Assembly: GCF_028993635.1 (NCBI RefSeq)
Contig: NZ_CP118631.1
Span: forward strand, 2,790,001 to 2,854,000
Reading direction: 5' to 3'
DNA: 64,000 bases
Origin: Mucilaginibacter sp. SJ
Lineage (GTDB): Bacteria; Bacteroidota; Bacteroidia; Sphingobacteriales; Sphingobacteriaceae
Shown: piece after piece, positions 34,948 through 43,740 of the stretch
Numbering within the stretch: position 1 is the first letter of the stretch
How the letters are laid out: each line of letters opens with the position of its first letter
Notes under the pieces: generated by a model
The model's database searches: none
Told to the model about the DNA's origin: nothing
Seen by the model: only the letters and a program-made list of their open reading frames with translations
Translations under genes and position numbers: made by a program

Positions 34948-36522
34948 TTATTTAAGTATGTACATGATACCATTAATATCATCGTTACCGCCATACTGAC
35001 TCACTAACGCCTTGTTATAATTATCGGCATTTGAAGTACGCTCTGACTGCGGATACTGGAAACGGGTTGCTATACGACCACCGTTACCTGTACCTGGCCC
35101 GGTTGTAAAGGTTGGCACGCCGGTACGACGGTATGTGAAATATGATTCCAAACCTGAGTGACGGAACAACGCCAGGTATTTTTGCTGCAATATCTTAGTT
35201 AAACCAGTTGTACCGGTGGTATATTTAACACCGGTTTGTGCATAGTAGGTAGCCCAATCAACGTTAATGGTATAAGTATCGTAGTTAGATAAAGCCGCTA
35301 CGTTGGTTGAACCAGGGCGGTAAAAATAAGCGGTGAAAGTACCTGAACCGGTTGGGATACTGTAGAAAGCAAACGAAGCTTGTATTCCTTTGATATAATA
35401 ATCCTCCGCATTGCCTGTAGCCCAACCTCTGTTAATACCTTCGGCTATGTTAAACATCAGCTCAGGGTAACCTATTTGTATAGAAGGTTCGCCGGTATAA
35501 GTTGAGTAATAACGTTTCCTGTTAAGGAAAGAATATTTCTGCAAGCCTGCATTGTTATACATCACACCTAAATCCAGGCCCGGATCGGCACCGATAAATG
35601 ATGAAAATGAGGTTGGACTTTCTTTCAGGTTATCAACATTGTACCGGGCAGGCTCAGCCGTTACAAACACGCGCGGATCTTTTAAGCTTGTTAACAGACC
35701 TATGTAAGTAGCTGAGGTGTTTTTACGCGACCCGCTCTGTCCAAAGTTATCGGGTGTTTGTGGGTAATAGTTAGTTGGCGAAACAAAGGTATATTGCAGG
35801 TTGTCAGCCGCACTGGTCATTAGCGGGTATTTTGTTGGGTTACCCAAAATGGCAGCAAATTGATTTACAACGTCTATATCAGCAGTTTTTTTGCTTAACT
35901 GTACAAGCAACCTGATCCTGAATGCGTTTACCACTTTTTGCCAGGCGGTTAAGCTATTGTTCAGGTAAATATCACCGGCAAGCGTATTGTCGCCTGAGGC
36001 AATTAACGTGGCAAGGTCAGCATTGGCGCTCTCCAGCCAGCTTAATGACTGGGTCATTACTGTTTTTTGAGCATCATAAGCAGGGGTAAGATTAGTTAAA
36101 CCCTGTAATGCTTGGGTCATTGGAATATCTCCTTCTTCCATGCTCATTTTACTAAAAAAATAAGCCCGGAAAAATTTACCTAAAGCGCTATATGGGTTAA
36201 CTGCTTTGGCCCCACCTTTAACGGCCTGATCTTCCATGGCCATAACATTTTTTAAAGCGTTGTAATAATTGTCGCCACTGCCAAAATCATACCGGTTATT
36301 TCCGTAATAATCGTAGTTATTGATGTAGTACTGCGAATAAGTTTCGTCCGAGCCATCGGGCATATCGGCCATGCTGTTTAAGAGGCCATTGAAAAGCAAC
36401 GACGCCGGTACAGCGTTAGGTACGTTAGGGTTAACGGTTAACTCCTGGAAGCTTTTTTTGCAACCCGTTACCGTTAGTATCATAAATAACGGCAATAAGT
36501 AAATTAAAAATATCTTTTTCAT
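34948..36522 (-). CDS. SusD/RagB-family outer-membrane lipoprotein
   Basis: A surface lipoprotein that forms the lid of the partner SusC pore. From Met at 36522 it is 524 aa; an upstream ATG at 36528 adds two residues. The type II signal ends at the lipobox LTVTGC, followed by KKSFQELTVNPNVPNAVPAS, characteristic of the SusD-like_2 subgroup. TPR-like helices dominate the N-terminal half. It follows susC by 7 bp. Location in an organophosphorus locus suggests the ligand is a phosphorus compound or phospholipid-derived molecule, not a glycan. Confidence 0.92.
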   Translation of the reverse strand: MKKIFLIYLLPLFMILTVTGCKKSFQELTVNPNVPNAVPASLLFNGLLNSMADMPDGSDETYSQYYINNYDYYGNNRYDFGSGDNYYNALKNVMAMEDQAVKGGAKAVNPYSALGKFFRAYFFSKMSMEEGDIPMTQALQGLTNLTPAYDAQKTVMTQSLSWLESANADLATLIASGDNTLAGDIYLNNSLTAWQKVVNAFRIRLLVQLSKKTADIDVVNQFAAILGNPTKYPLMTSAADNLQYTFVSPTNYYPQTPDNFGQSGSRKNTSATYIGLLTSLKDPRVFVTAEPARYNVDNLKESPTSFSSFIGADPGLDLGVMYNNAGLQKYSFLNRKRYYSTYTGEPSIQIGYPELMFNIAEGINRGWATGNAEDYYIKGIQASFAFYSIPTGSGTFTAYFYRPGSTNVAALSNYDTYTINVDWATYYAQTGVKYTTGTTGLTKILQQKYLALFRHSGLESYFTYRRTGVPTFTTGPGTGNGGRIATRFQYPQSERTSNADNYNKALVSQYGGNDDINGIMYILK

Positions 36523-36535
36523 ATCCATCTGTTAA

Positions 36536-39500
36536 TTAGAATGATAAATTCAGGTTAAATCCGTAGCTACGAATTGTTGGTGATTGCAATACGGTTTGTG
36601 CCTGGGCACCGTTGTATTGATCAAGATCCACGTCTTTAAAGCGTTTGTCGCCGTAGAAGTACAATAAGTTACGGCCATAAAGTGATGCAGATATTTTTTG
36701 TATAAAGCTTTTCTGCAACCAGGCTTTAGGGAAATCAAAGCCAAAGCTCACCTCACGCAGTTTGCTGAAGGTTTTGCTCATCAGGTTTGATTCGTCAACG
36801 TTATAATACTTACTAACATAATCCTGTACAAATGCAGTTTGCTTGTTAGGAGCATATTGCAGAGCGCTATAGTTCAACACCGCACCTGTTTTTGAATCGT
36901 AGTTGATAGCGGTACCATTAGATACTACCACGCCCTGACCTACATAAGTACCGTTGTAACCGGTTACGCCAAAGTTTTTCCAATCCTGGTAACGAGCGTC
37001 GCCAAGGGCGCCGGTAGCTGTTTCAATGTTTGCACCACCACGCATGGTTTTGTTGTGCATGTAATCGATAATTACACCACCAACCGAACCGTCAAACTGG
37101 AAACCCATGGTAAAGTTTTTGTAACGCAATTTGTTAGATACAGCCCAGGTATATTTAGCATTCTCGTTACCCAGGTATTGAGCAACCGGTTTAACTAAAG
37201 GCTTACCGGCAGCATCGTTGATGATCTGGCCTTCAGGAGTTCTTACAAAGGCTGATCCGTATAATTTATCGGTACGGTCGCCAACTTTAAAGAAGGTATT
37301 GTAAGTATCCTGACCGGCAGGTAACTCTTTGTAAACCTCTTTATTGGTAGCAACGTTTACTAACACATTCCAGGTAAATCCACCCAGGTTTTTGATAGGA
37401 GTACCTTCGATAGTTCCTTCATAACCTGACCTTTTGGTTTTCAGAGCGTTCAGATACAGGATGCTGTAACCTGAAGCTGTAGAAATTGGGTTAGCTAAAA
37501 TTCGCGGACCATCGATGTATTGGAAAGCTGTTGCGCTTAACCCTAAACGGTTTTGCAGGAATTTGATATCAAAACCTTCTTCGTAGTTAACACGGGTTGA
37601 TGTTTTGATGTTATTGATGTATAAGTAGTTGGTTGCATAACCAGCAGTTGTATTATTGTATGGTTTGCTGGTTGAATATGATGTATTTAAAGAATAATCC
37701 GGTCCGTTATATGGAGATGTATAGGTTGAGCCATACCCCAGCGGATTGTTAAATAACGAAGCACCGGTGCTGCCGCCAAACGCAGTGATTGAGCTGAATG
37801 GAGCCGGGCCTATAGTTGAGCTTGAAGCATCTGCTTTTACGTTAGCGTATGAACCACGAGCTTTCAAAAATGAAATAAACTCAGGCATTTTAACATAATC
37901 AGAAATTACAGTAGCCAAAGAAGCACTCGGGTAAGTGTAAGTTGTAGCGTTTTGGAAAGCGCTTGACCTGTCACGACGGTAAGTACCTGATAAGGTAGCG
38001 TATTTACCAAATGACATATCCAGTGAAGCATAAATACTGAATACTCTTTCAGACGCGTTGAAGCTGGTTGCCTGAATAGGGTTTTTTGAGTTGCTGAAGG
38101 CATAAACCTCAGGTACGTTCAAATAATCTGTTGATGTCCAGTTTGAATTATATGACATCTCACGTAAGTTAGAACCCACTAAACCAGACAGATTTAAGAA
38201 TTTCTTGATGGTATAGTTATAATTCAGGATCAACTCCGTATTGTTATCAAATAAGTTCCTGCGATCCTCGCGATAGTCGCCCTGATTGCCTTCACGACCG
38301 TAAGGGTGGGCGCTGAAAGGAAGTTTTTCGGTACGTAACAGGTCATAGGTATCAATTTGTGAACGTAACCTCAAATTCAAGTTATCGTTGAATTTATAAG
38401 TAGCGCCTAAATAACCGTAAACGTCATTTTTGTAATGACCACGAGTCCACTCTTTTGTTAACAGGTATGGGTTATGGTAACGTTGATATTCGGCAAATAC
38501 CGATTGCACACCAACTTTACCTGGCTGCCAGATTCCTTTGATATCAGGTGCGTCGATATTCCAGTCGGCGCCTGTCCAAACAGCTATATTATAGATGATA
38601 CTGTTAGGACCGTACTGAACGTCGGGGAAATTATCAGTTGACTGCCTGTTAAAATCAATATTACCCTCAAAGGTTAATTTAGGAATAGGGGTAAATGATG
38701 CGTAAAGGTTAGCGTTAGCTATATTTAAATATTGCGAAGGGATATAACTTGTTTGATGTTGCTGCGACACCGAAAAACGGGTTACATAGTTATCACCAAC
38801 GGCGCCGATTGAAACATTGTTGTTAGTTTGGCTACCAACTTGTAAAAAGCGCTTAAGGTTGTCTTTACCACGGGCAACCCACGGGGTTCCCTGGCGAACG
38901 CCGTTAACAACAGGGCTGTCATACTGGGGAATAAGCTGTCCGTTAAAATAAGGCCCCCAAACGTCGTAGTCACCGTCTACACCGCCTGGTGCACCACCTT
39001 TACCATCTACAAACTGGTAAAAAGTATTTTCGCCCGGACCAAATGAACTTTGTATACGAGGAAATGCCAGGAAACCTGTGTTTAATACCGTGCTGCTGTT
39101 TATATCAATGGTTAAGCCTTTCTTGTTTTTAGCACCATTTTTGGTGGTGATCAAAATAGCACCAAACTGTGCGCGGCTGCCATACAGGGCTGCGGCGGCC
39201 GGGCCTTTCAATACTGTATAGGTTTCAATATCGTCGGGACTGATGTTATAAGTATCTGTATTAATAGGGAAACCATCAACAACATATAGTGATACCTGGT
39301 TACCCCTAATCAATACGTTAGGGTTGCCCAATAACTCGGCCGATGGGCCTACCGATACACCTGCAACTTTACCTATTAAACCTGTAACAGGGTTAGGATC
39401 ACGAGCCGTGGTCAACGCGTCGCCTTGCACTGTTTGAATTGCATAGCCCACTCGCCTGGTTTCTTTTTTGATACCAAGAGCAGTTACAACAACCTCATTA

Positions 39501-39814
39501 AGGGATTTATTATCGCCGGTAAGGCTTACGTTTATAATTGGTTTATCAGCTACTACAACGGATTGCGAGGTATAACCAATAAAAGAAAAAACGAGGGTTT
39601 GACCTGCGCTGGCGTTTATTATATAACGGCCATCAATATCGGTAACAGTGCCTTTATTTTGTTCTTTAATTCTTACACTTACGCCAGGGAGCGGCAAGTG
39701 TTTGTCATCGGTAACAGTACCGCTTATTTTGGTTTGTCCGAATAAAATAGATGGAGCTACGCAAAATAACAAAACCGTTACTACGATTTTTAATCTCTGG
39801 TAAATCTTGTTCAT
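36536..39814 (-). CDS. SusC/RagA-family TonB-linked outer-membrane transporter
   Basis: A 1092 aa TonB-dependent transporter. Signal peptide 1-26, a CarboxypepD_reg-like domain 28-100, a TonB-box-like SLNEVVVTALG (104-114), then the plug with LYVVDGFPI (177) and VLKGPAAAALYGSRA (201-215), and a long beta barrel ending in the aromatic NLNLSF terminus. Imports a SusD-bound ligand into the periplasm with TonB energy. The promoter region (39815-39991) carries a 16-nt motif shared with the phnX promoter. Confidence 0.96.
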   Translation of the reverse strand: MNKIYQRLKIVVTVLLFCVAPSILFGQTKISGTVTDDKHLPLPGVSVRIKEQNKGTVTDIDGRYIINASAGQTLVFSFIGYTSQSVVVADKPIINVSLTGDNKSLNEVVVTALGIKKETRRVGYAIQTVQGDALTTARDPNPVTGLIGKVAGVSVGPSAELLGNPNVLIRGNQVSLYVVDGFPINTDTYNISPDDIETYTVLKGPAAAALYGSRAQFGAILITTKNGAKNKKGLTIDINSSTVLNTGFLAFPRIQSSFGPGENTFYQFVDGKGGAPGGVDGDYDVWGPYFNGQLIPQYDSPVVNGVRQGTPWVARGKDNLKRFLQVGSQTNNNVSIGAVGDNYVTRFSVSQQHQTSYIPSQYLNIANANLYASFTPIPKLTFEGNIDFNRQSTDNFPDVQYGPNSIIYNIAVWTGADWNIDAPDIKGIWQPGKVGVQSVFAEYQRYHNPYLLTKEWTRGHYKNDVYGYLGATYKFNDNLNLRLRSQIDTYDLLRTEKLPFSAHPYGREGNQGDYREDRRNLFDNNTELILNYNYTIKKFLNLSGLVGSNLREMSYNSNWTSTDYLNVPEVYAFSNSKNPIQATSFNASERVFSIYASLDMSFGKYATLSGTYRRDRSSAFQNATTYTYPSASLATVISDYVKMPEFISFLKARGSYANVKADASSSTIGPAPFSSITAFGGSTGASLFNNPLGYGSTYTSPYNGPDYSLNTSYSTSKPYNNTTAGYATNYLYINNIKTSTRVNYEEGFDIKFLQNRLGLSATAFQYIDGPRILANPISTASGYSILYLNALKTKRSGYEGTIEGTPIKNLGGFTWNVLVNVATNKEVYKELPAGQDTYNTFFKVGDRTDKLYGSAFVRTPEGQIINDAAGKPLVKPVAQYLGNENAKYTWAVSNKLRYKNFTMGFQFDGSVGGVIIDYMHNKTMRGGANIETATGALGDARYQDWKNFGVTGYNGTYVGQGVVVSNGTAINYDSKTGAVLNYSALQYAPNKQTAFVQDYVSKYYNVDESNLMSKTFSKLREVSFGFDFPKAWLQKSFIQKISASLYGRNLLYFYGDKRFKDVDLDQYNGAQAQTVLQSPTIRSYGFNLNLSF

Positions 39815-39854
39815 CTGCTAAAGTTTAAGGGTGAAATAGTTAAATTTTTCATGC

Positions 39855-39870
39855 AGCAATACTAAACTTT
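39855..39870 (-). promoter_or_regulatory. Shared 16-nt motif in the susC promoter region
   Basis: Read on the minus strand the sequence is AAAGTTTAGTATTGCT, identical to 41618-41633 upstream of phnX. A second partial copy TTTAGTATT (39891-39899) lies 20 bp away in inverted orientation. It is either an operator for the adjacent XRE-cupin regulator or an unusual promoter whose TAGTATTG serves as the -7 element. Confidence 0.6.
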
Positions 39871-39991
39871 GTTTATTATTAGTAAACCAATTTAGTATTA
39901 AGCTATACTTAACTTGATGTTCACCCTGTGTTAAGCAGGTGATTTTTGTAACAGGCAGATTATAAATTAATCACAAAAACTTAATATAGTA

Positions 39992-40576
39992 TTATTCATT
40001 TACCACTTGCAGATGCACCAGCGCAATAGCTTTTAAATGATTAAGGTTATTTACGGGTACATGCATTTCCTTGGCCATGTCGTCCCAGTAGCGCAGCCTG
40101 ATGATAAGTTCGGCATCCTGGTTTAATTCAAATTCTGCAGCTTCGGCCGCAGTCATCACGCCTCCCTGAAATTCGAGGGTTGCTTTACTGGCATCCGACA
40201 GGCGATTATAGTATTCGGGGTATTTATAGGTAAGGTATCTTTTGGCAATTACATGGCCCTGCACCAGGTTGGCAACCCTTTCAGAAAACCCACGCTCCAA
40301 CAGGTAATCGGCACCCAGGCGCTCATGGTCAACATTGCCCATGCCATCCATACTTTCTACTTCTTCAGCATCGGCACAAAGATGGCCTATATCATGGAAA
40401 AAAGCTGCAAGTACAACCTCATCGTCATAGCCTTCAGCCTCAGCAAGTGAAGCTGCCTGCGACATATGCTCCAGTTGAGAAACAGGCTCCCCGATATAAT
40501 CGGCATCGCCAAATTTTTCGTATAAAGAAAATACTTCTTCAACTACAGCTTTCGGATTATATTGAGATGGTGCCAT
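39992..40576 (-). CDS. phnZ: PhnZ-type mixed-valent diiron HD oxygenase
   Basis: A 194 aa HD-domain protein of the phosphonate-degradation family. Every residue of the characterised PhnZ site has a counterpart: Tyr27 and Glu30 (DYIGEP), His37, His61-Asp62 (FFHDIGH), His84, His108 and Asp165, at nearly constant offset from PhnZ Tyr24, Glu27, His34, His58-Asp59, His80, His104 and Asp161. PhnZ cleaves (R)-2-amino-1-hydroxyethylphosphonate to glycine and phosphate with O2. The partner hydroxylase PhnY is not in this window. It lies upstream of susC on the same strand, divergent from the XRE regulator. Confidence 0.85.
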   Translation of the reverse strand: MAPSQYNPKAVVEEVFSLYEKFGDADYIGEPVSQLEHMSQAASLAEAEGYDDEVVLAAFFHDIGHLCADAEEVESMDGMGNVDHERLGADYLLERGFSERVANLVQGHVIAKRYLTYKYPEYYNRLSDASKATLEFQGGVMTAAEAAEFELNQDAELIIRLRYWDDMAKEMHVPVNNLNHLKAIALVHLQVVNE

Positions 40577-40871
40577 GCTATTAAAATTTTTAGGTGCAAA
40601 TAAACAGCATACAGGTTAGGTAATTATTAAATATTCATGAAATATATTAATCAGAACCCATATTTAACATTAATTTTTAATACAACAGGCTCATCTTATA
40701 TTAAGATAGACAATTTCAAAACTCACCTATTGTTTATGAAACTTAATTAATACAACAATATTATATAAACATCCGTTAACATTTACACTATACTGTTCAA
40801 AGCGTAACAAAAAAATCATTTTGGATAAATAGCCTGATTAATTACTTTGCGCACCAAATAACCCGCTATAA
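40577..40871. other. Divergent intergenic region phnZ/XRE regulator
   Basis: An AT-rich 295-bp gap between divergently transcribed phnZ and regulator genes, so promoters for both must lie here. Toward the regulator I see TTTG (40820-40823) and TTACTTTG (40842-40849), an 18-nt spacing and one mismatch from consensus. No copy of the shared 16-nt motif is present, and no palindrome stands out. Confidence 0.5.
40820..40849 (+). promoter_or_regulatory. Predicted promoter of the XRE-cupin regulator
   Basis: TTTG (40820-40823) followed after 18 nt by TTACTTTG (40842-40849) approximates the TTTG-N19-TAnnTTTG pattern. The ATG at 40872 would have a leader of about 15-20 nt. Confidence 0.5.
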
Positions 40872-41450
40872 ATGGAAGAAGACATACTGATACAGATCAG
40901 TAACCGGATAAAAGAACGCCGCCGGGAAAAAAACATAACCGTACAGGAACTTGCCATAAGGGCCAATGTAAGTAAAGGCCTGATATCCCAAATTGAAAAT
41001 AGCCGCACTATCCCATCCCTTATCGTCCTGATAGATATTATTAAAGCACTGGAGATAGATTTGAACGAGTTTTTTAAAGATATGCGTTCAAAAAGCGACC
41101 ATCTCCCGGTTTTAGTAAAGCGTAAACACGAGTACGATCATTTTGAAAAAGAACATGCTGAGGGCTTTCATTATCAGCGCATTTTTACCCAATCAATAAG
41201 TCAAAGTACTGTTGATATTGTAATACTGGAGCTTGAGCCCGATGCAACTCGTCCGCTTGTTGAAACCGAAGCATTTGAATATAAATATATCCTATCCGGG
41301 CAGGTGGCTTACCAGTTTAATGACGATACCATAACCCTTAACCAGGGCGATAGCATGCTCTTTGACGGGCGCATCCCCCACACCCCAAAAAACATGAGCG
41401 ATACCACGGCCAGTATGCTGGTAATCTATTTTTTTGAAGAGAAGAAATAG
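40872..41450 (+). CDS. XRE-family regulator with C-terminal cupin domain
   Basis: A 192 aa transcription factor. Residues 8-62 are a classical helix-turn-helix (IKERRREKNITVQELAIRAN, then VSKGLISQIENSRTIPSL). Residues 110-185 form a cupin_2 barrel (EAFEYKYILSGQVAYQFNDD, then LNQGDSMLFDGRIPHTPKNM) expected to bind a small effector or metal. Regulators of this build often control catabolic genes by sensing the substrate. Its position between phnZ-susCD and the phnX operon makes it the likely regulator of both. Confidence 0.85.
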   Translation: MEEDILIQISNRIKERRREKNITVQELAIRANVSKGLISQIENSRTIPSLIVLIDIIKALEIDLNEFFKDMRSKSDHLPVLVKRKHEYDHFEKEHAEGFHYQRIFTQSISQSTVDIVILELEPDATRPLVETEAFEYKYILSGQVAYQFNDDTITLNQGDSMLFDGRIPHTPKNMSDTTASMLVIYFFEEKK

Positions 41451-41454
41451 AGGG

Positions 41455-41580
41455 GCAGTCCGGAAGTCCGAAGTCCGGAAAGTCCGAAAGTTGAAGAAGG
41501 GGATAGAGCAAAAAGCTTACAACCCTTCCGCTTCTATGCTTTTTACTTCCGACATCTGACTTTCGGACTCCCCACTTCAC
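41455..41580. repeat. Intergenic AGTCCGGAAAGTCCGA-type repeats
   Basis: Between the regulator and phnX there are four or more copies of a 9-11 bp word around AGTCCG(G)AA (41457-41490), and inverted copies at about 41548-41570 (CTTTCGGACT). The two clusters could form a stem with a loop of about 60 nt, possibly limiting readthrough from the regulator gene. The word is specific to this gap. Confidence 0.65.
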
Positions 41581-41617
41581 ACAACTTTAACACTAATTTA
41601 GTTTAATTTTAATAAAA

Positions 41618-41648
41618 AAAGTTTAGTATTGCTAAACTATTATATTTG
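41618..41648 (+). promoter_or_regulatory. phnX promoter region with palindrome and shared 16-nt motif
   Basis: AAAGTTTAGTATTGCT (41618-41633) is identical to the motif before susC. Here it is part of a palindrome AGTTTAG-TATTG-CTAAACT (41620-41638) with 7-bp arms. A TATATTTG element follows at 41641-41648, very close to the ATG at 41654. If the motif itself is the -7 element (TAGTATTG), TTTA at 41602-41605 lies 19 nt upstream. Confidence 0.6.
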
Positions 41649-41653
41649 TTATT

Positions 41654-42340
41654 ATGAGCATAAAATTAGTGGTATTTGATATAGCCGGCACTACGGTTAA
41701 AGATGATCATGAAGTTAGCAAGGCTTTCAGGGCTGCCATGCAGAAGTCTGGTTACGAGGTTGAACTGGAGAAAATAGACCCTTTGATGGGCTATGAGAAA
41801 ACCCTCGCTATCCGCAAAATGCTTGCTGAACACGAGGCTGATCAATCAGTTATTACCGACGGATTGGTAACCACTATCCATAAAGAATTTGTGCAGCAAA
41901 TGATTAACTTTTATCAGTTTGAGCCGGGTATTGAACCCTTGCCAAACGTAGAGGAAACATTTGCAAAACTGCATGAACAGGGTGTTAAAGTGGGCATCAA
42001 TACCGGCTTCTCGCGCGATATAGCCGATACCATTGTTAACCGCCTTCAATGGCATGAAAAAGGCCTGATTGATTACGTTGTTGGTTCAGATGAGGTGGAA
42101 CTTGGTCGCCCACATCCTTTCATGATCCGGAAAATGATGGAAGAAGCCGGCATTACTGATCCGCTGGAAGTTGCTAAAGTAGGTGATACCGAGGTCGATG
42201 TGCGCGAAGGGCAAAACACCGGCTGCAGGTACTCCATAGGTGTAACCACTGGCATTTTCACCCGTGCCGAGCTGGAAACCTATAATCCTACCTATATTAT
42301 TGATGATATTGCACAAGTAGTTGAGATCATAAACCAATAG
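41654..42340 (+). CDS. PhnX-like HAD hydrolase (phosphonatase-like)
   Basis: A 228 aa HAD-superfamily enzyme of the phosphonatase-like clade associated with phosphonate operons (TIGR03351). The nucleophile is Asp9 in VVFDIAGTTVKD, as in phosphonoacetaldehyde hydrolase DxAGT. Lys49 in PLMGYEKTLAIR aligns with the Schiff-base Lys of PhnX (MGLLK). The metal-binding acidic residues lie in KVGDTEVDVREG. It would cleave the C-P bond of phosphonoacetaldehyde or a close analogue. It is 4 bp upstream of the DUF5690 gene, thus co-transcribed. Confidence 0.85.
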   Translation: MSIKLVVFDIAGTTVKDDHEVSKAFRAAMQKSGYEVELEKIDPLMGYEKTLAIRKMLAEHEADQSVITDGLVTTIHKEFVQQMINFYQFEPGIEPLPNVEETFAKLHEQGVKVGINTGFSRDIADTIVNRLQWHEKGLIDYVVGSDEVELGRPHPFMIRKMMEEAGITDPLEVAKVGDTEVDVREGQNTGCRYSIGVTTGIFTRAELETYNPTYIIDDIAQVVEIINQ

Positions 42341-42344
42341 TATA

Positions 42345-43682
42345 ATGAGGCTGATTGAAAGTTTACGTGCAAAAGTAGCCCAATTGCCTTATGCACTGAT
42401 TTCAGTTTTGGCAGCAGTGTCAGCTTTTGGAACGTATACATCCATGTATGCTTTCCGTAAGGCATTTGCAGCGGCAACTTTCACAGGTCATGAGTATTTT
42501 CATGTTGATTATAAGGTTTGGCTGGTTATAGCACAGGTTATTGGTTATATGAGCAGCAAGTTTTACGGCATAAAATTTATAGCCGAAGTTAACAGCAAAA
42601 CCCGCGCCCGCTATATTTTAACCCTTATAGGGATTGCCTGGGCGGCGCTGCTGGCCTTTGCTTTTGTACCCGCTCCGTGGAACATCGTCTTCCTCTTTAT
42701 AAACGGCTTCCCGTTGGGCCTGATCTGGGGATTGGTTTTTGGTTATCTGGAAGGCCGCCGCTCAACGGAGTTCATGGCCTCGGTATTATCTATCAGCCTC
42801 ATTTTTGCATCGGGCTTTGTAAAAACAACCGGACGTACCTTAATAACCGGTTTCCATGTAAACGAATACTATATGCCTTTTTTAACAGGGGCGGTATTTG
42901 CACTGCCACTGTTATTTTTTGTAGGTTGTATGGAGCTTATCCCCGCACCTACCGCCGAAGACATAAGTTTACGCTCCGAACGTACCCCAATGAACGGCGC
43001 CGAGCGTAAGCAATTTGTTATCCGCTTTTTACCGGGTATTATCCTTACCCTTATCGTTTATGTATTGCTCACAATCATGCGCGATGTGCGTGATAATTTT
43101 GAGGTTGAGATCTGGGCCAGCCTGGGCATAAAGGATAACAGCATTTTTACTACTACTGATATTAAAATTTCGCTGGTAGTTTTAGTCGCCATGAGTTTAC
43201 TGATCCTTGTACGAAAAAACCTCCGTGCTTTTAGTATCATCCATTTAATGATCATTGCCGGTTGCGTGCTGGTAGGTATATCAACCATCATGTTTTCCTT
43301 TAAAATGATAGGCCCAACCTTATGGATGACCTGCGTTGGCCTGGGGCTTTACATGGGCTATGTACCTTATAATGCCATATTTTTTGAACGGATGATAGCC
43401 TCATTCCACTATAAAAGCAATGTAGGCTTTATCATGTACATTGCCGATTCGATGGGATACCTGGGCAGCGTAAGCGTCTTATTGGTAAAAGAACTTGGTC
43501 GCCCCTCAATAAGCTGGGGAGCCTTTTTTCAGGAAGGCGTGATGATAGTAGCCCTGGTTGGCGGTATTTGCGGCACATTATCGCTCATTTATTTTTTGCA
43601 AAGCGCTGCCCGTGATAAAAAAAAGATAATTGCAGATGAAACTGATGAGCAACAAACTCTAACTTTCAATCCAGCCAATTAA
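42345..43682 (+). CDS. DUF5690 multi-spanning membrane protein, candidate phosphonate permease
   Basis: A 445 aa protein with about twelve hydrophobic helices and a long central cytoplasmic loop around residues 205-225, the layout of an MFS transporter. The best-known similarity I can name is the DUF5690 family. Segments such as GLIWGLVFGYLEGRRSTEFM and YIADSMGYLGSVSVLLVKEL are distinctive. Being between phnX-like and the FAD oxidoreductase genes, it probably moves an aminophosphonate or phosphorylated product across the inner membrane. The transport role is inference. Confidence 0.75.
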   Translation: MRLIESLRAKVAQLPYALISVLAAVSAFGTYTSMYAFRKAFAAATFTGHEYFHVDYKVWLVIAQVIGYMSSKFYGIKFIAEVNSKTRARYILTLIGIAWAALLAFAFVPAPWNIVFLFINGFPLGLIWGLVFGYLEGRRSTEFMASVLSISLIFASGFVKTTGRTLITGFHVNEYYMPFLTGAVFALPLLFFVGCMELIPAPTAEDISLRSERTPMNGAERKQFVIRFLPGIILTLIVYVLLTIMRDVRDNFEVEIWASLGIKDNSIFTTTDIKISLVVLVAMSLLILVRKNLRAFSIIHLMIIAGCVLVGISTIMFSFKMIGPTLWMTCVGLGLYMGYVPYNAIFFERMIASFHYKSNVGFIMYIADSMGYLGSVSVLLVKELGRPSISWGAFFQEGVMIVALVGGICGTLSLIYFLQSAARDKKKIIADETDEQQTLTFNPAN

Positions 43683-43691
43683 ATCAATTGA

Positions 43692-43740
43692 GGTTTGAAC
43701 AATTCAAACCAATGAACCAATGAACTATTGAACCAATGAA
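43692..43740 (+). repeat. CCAATGAA repeats leading into the FAD oxidoreductase start codon
   Basis: A GGTTTGAA/TTCAAACC hairpin (43692-43699 and 43703-43710) is followed by three copies of CCAATGAA (43709-43716, 43717-43724, 43733-43740). The third copy supplies the start codon of the next gene (43736-43738). The earlier ATGs are out of frame or meet a stop at once. Confidence 0.75.

Noticed and set aside
41641..41648. TATATTTG as the definite -7 element of phnX
   Set aside because: It leaves only about 5 nt between the element and the ATG, implying a leaderless transcript; kept as an alternative, not as a firm call.
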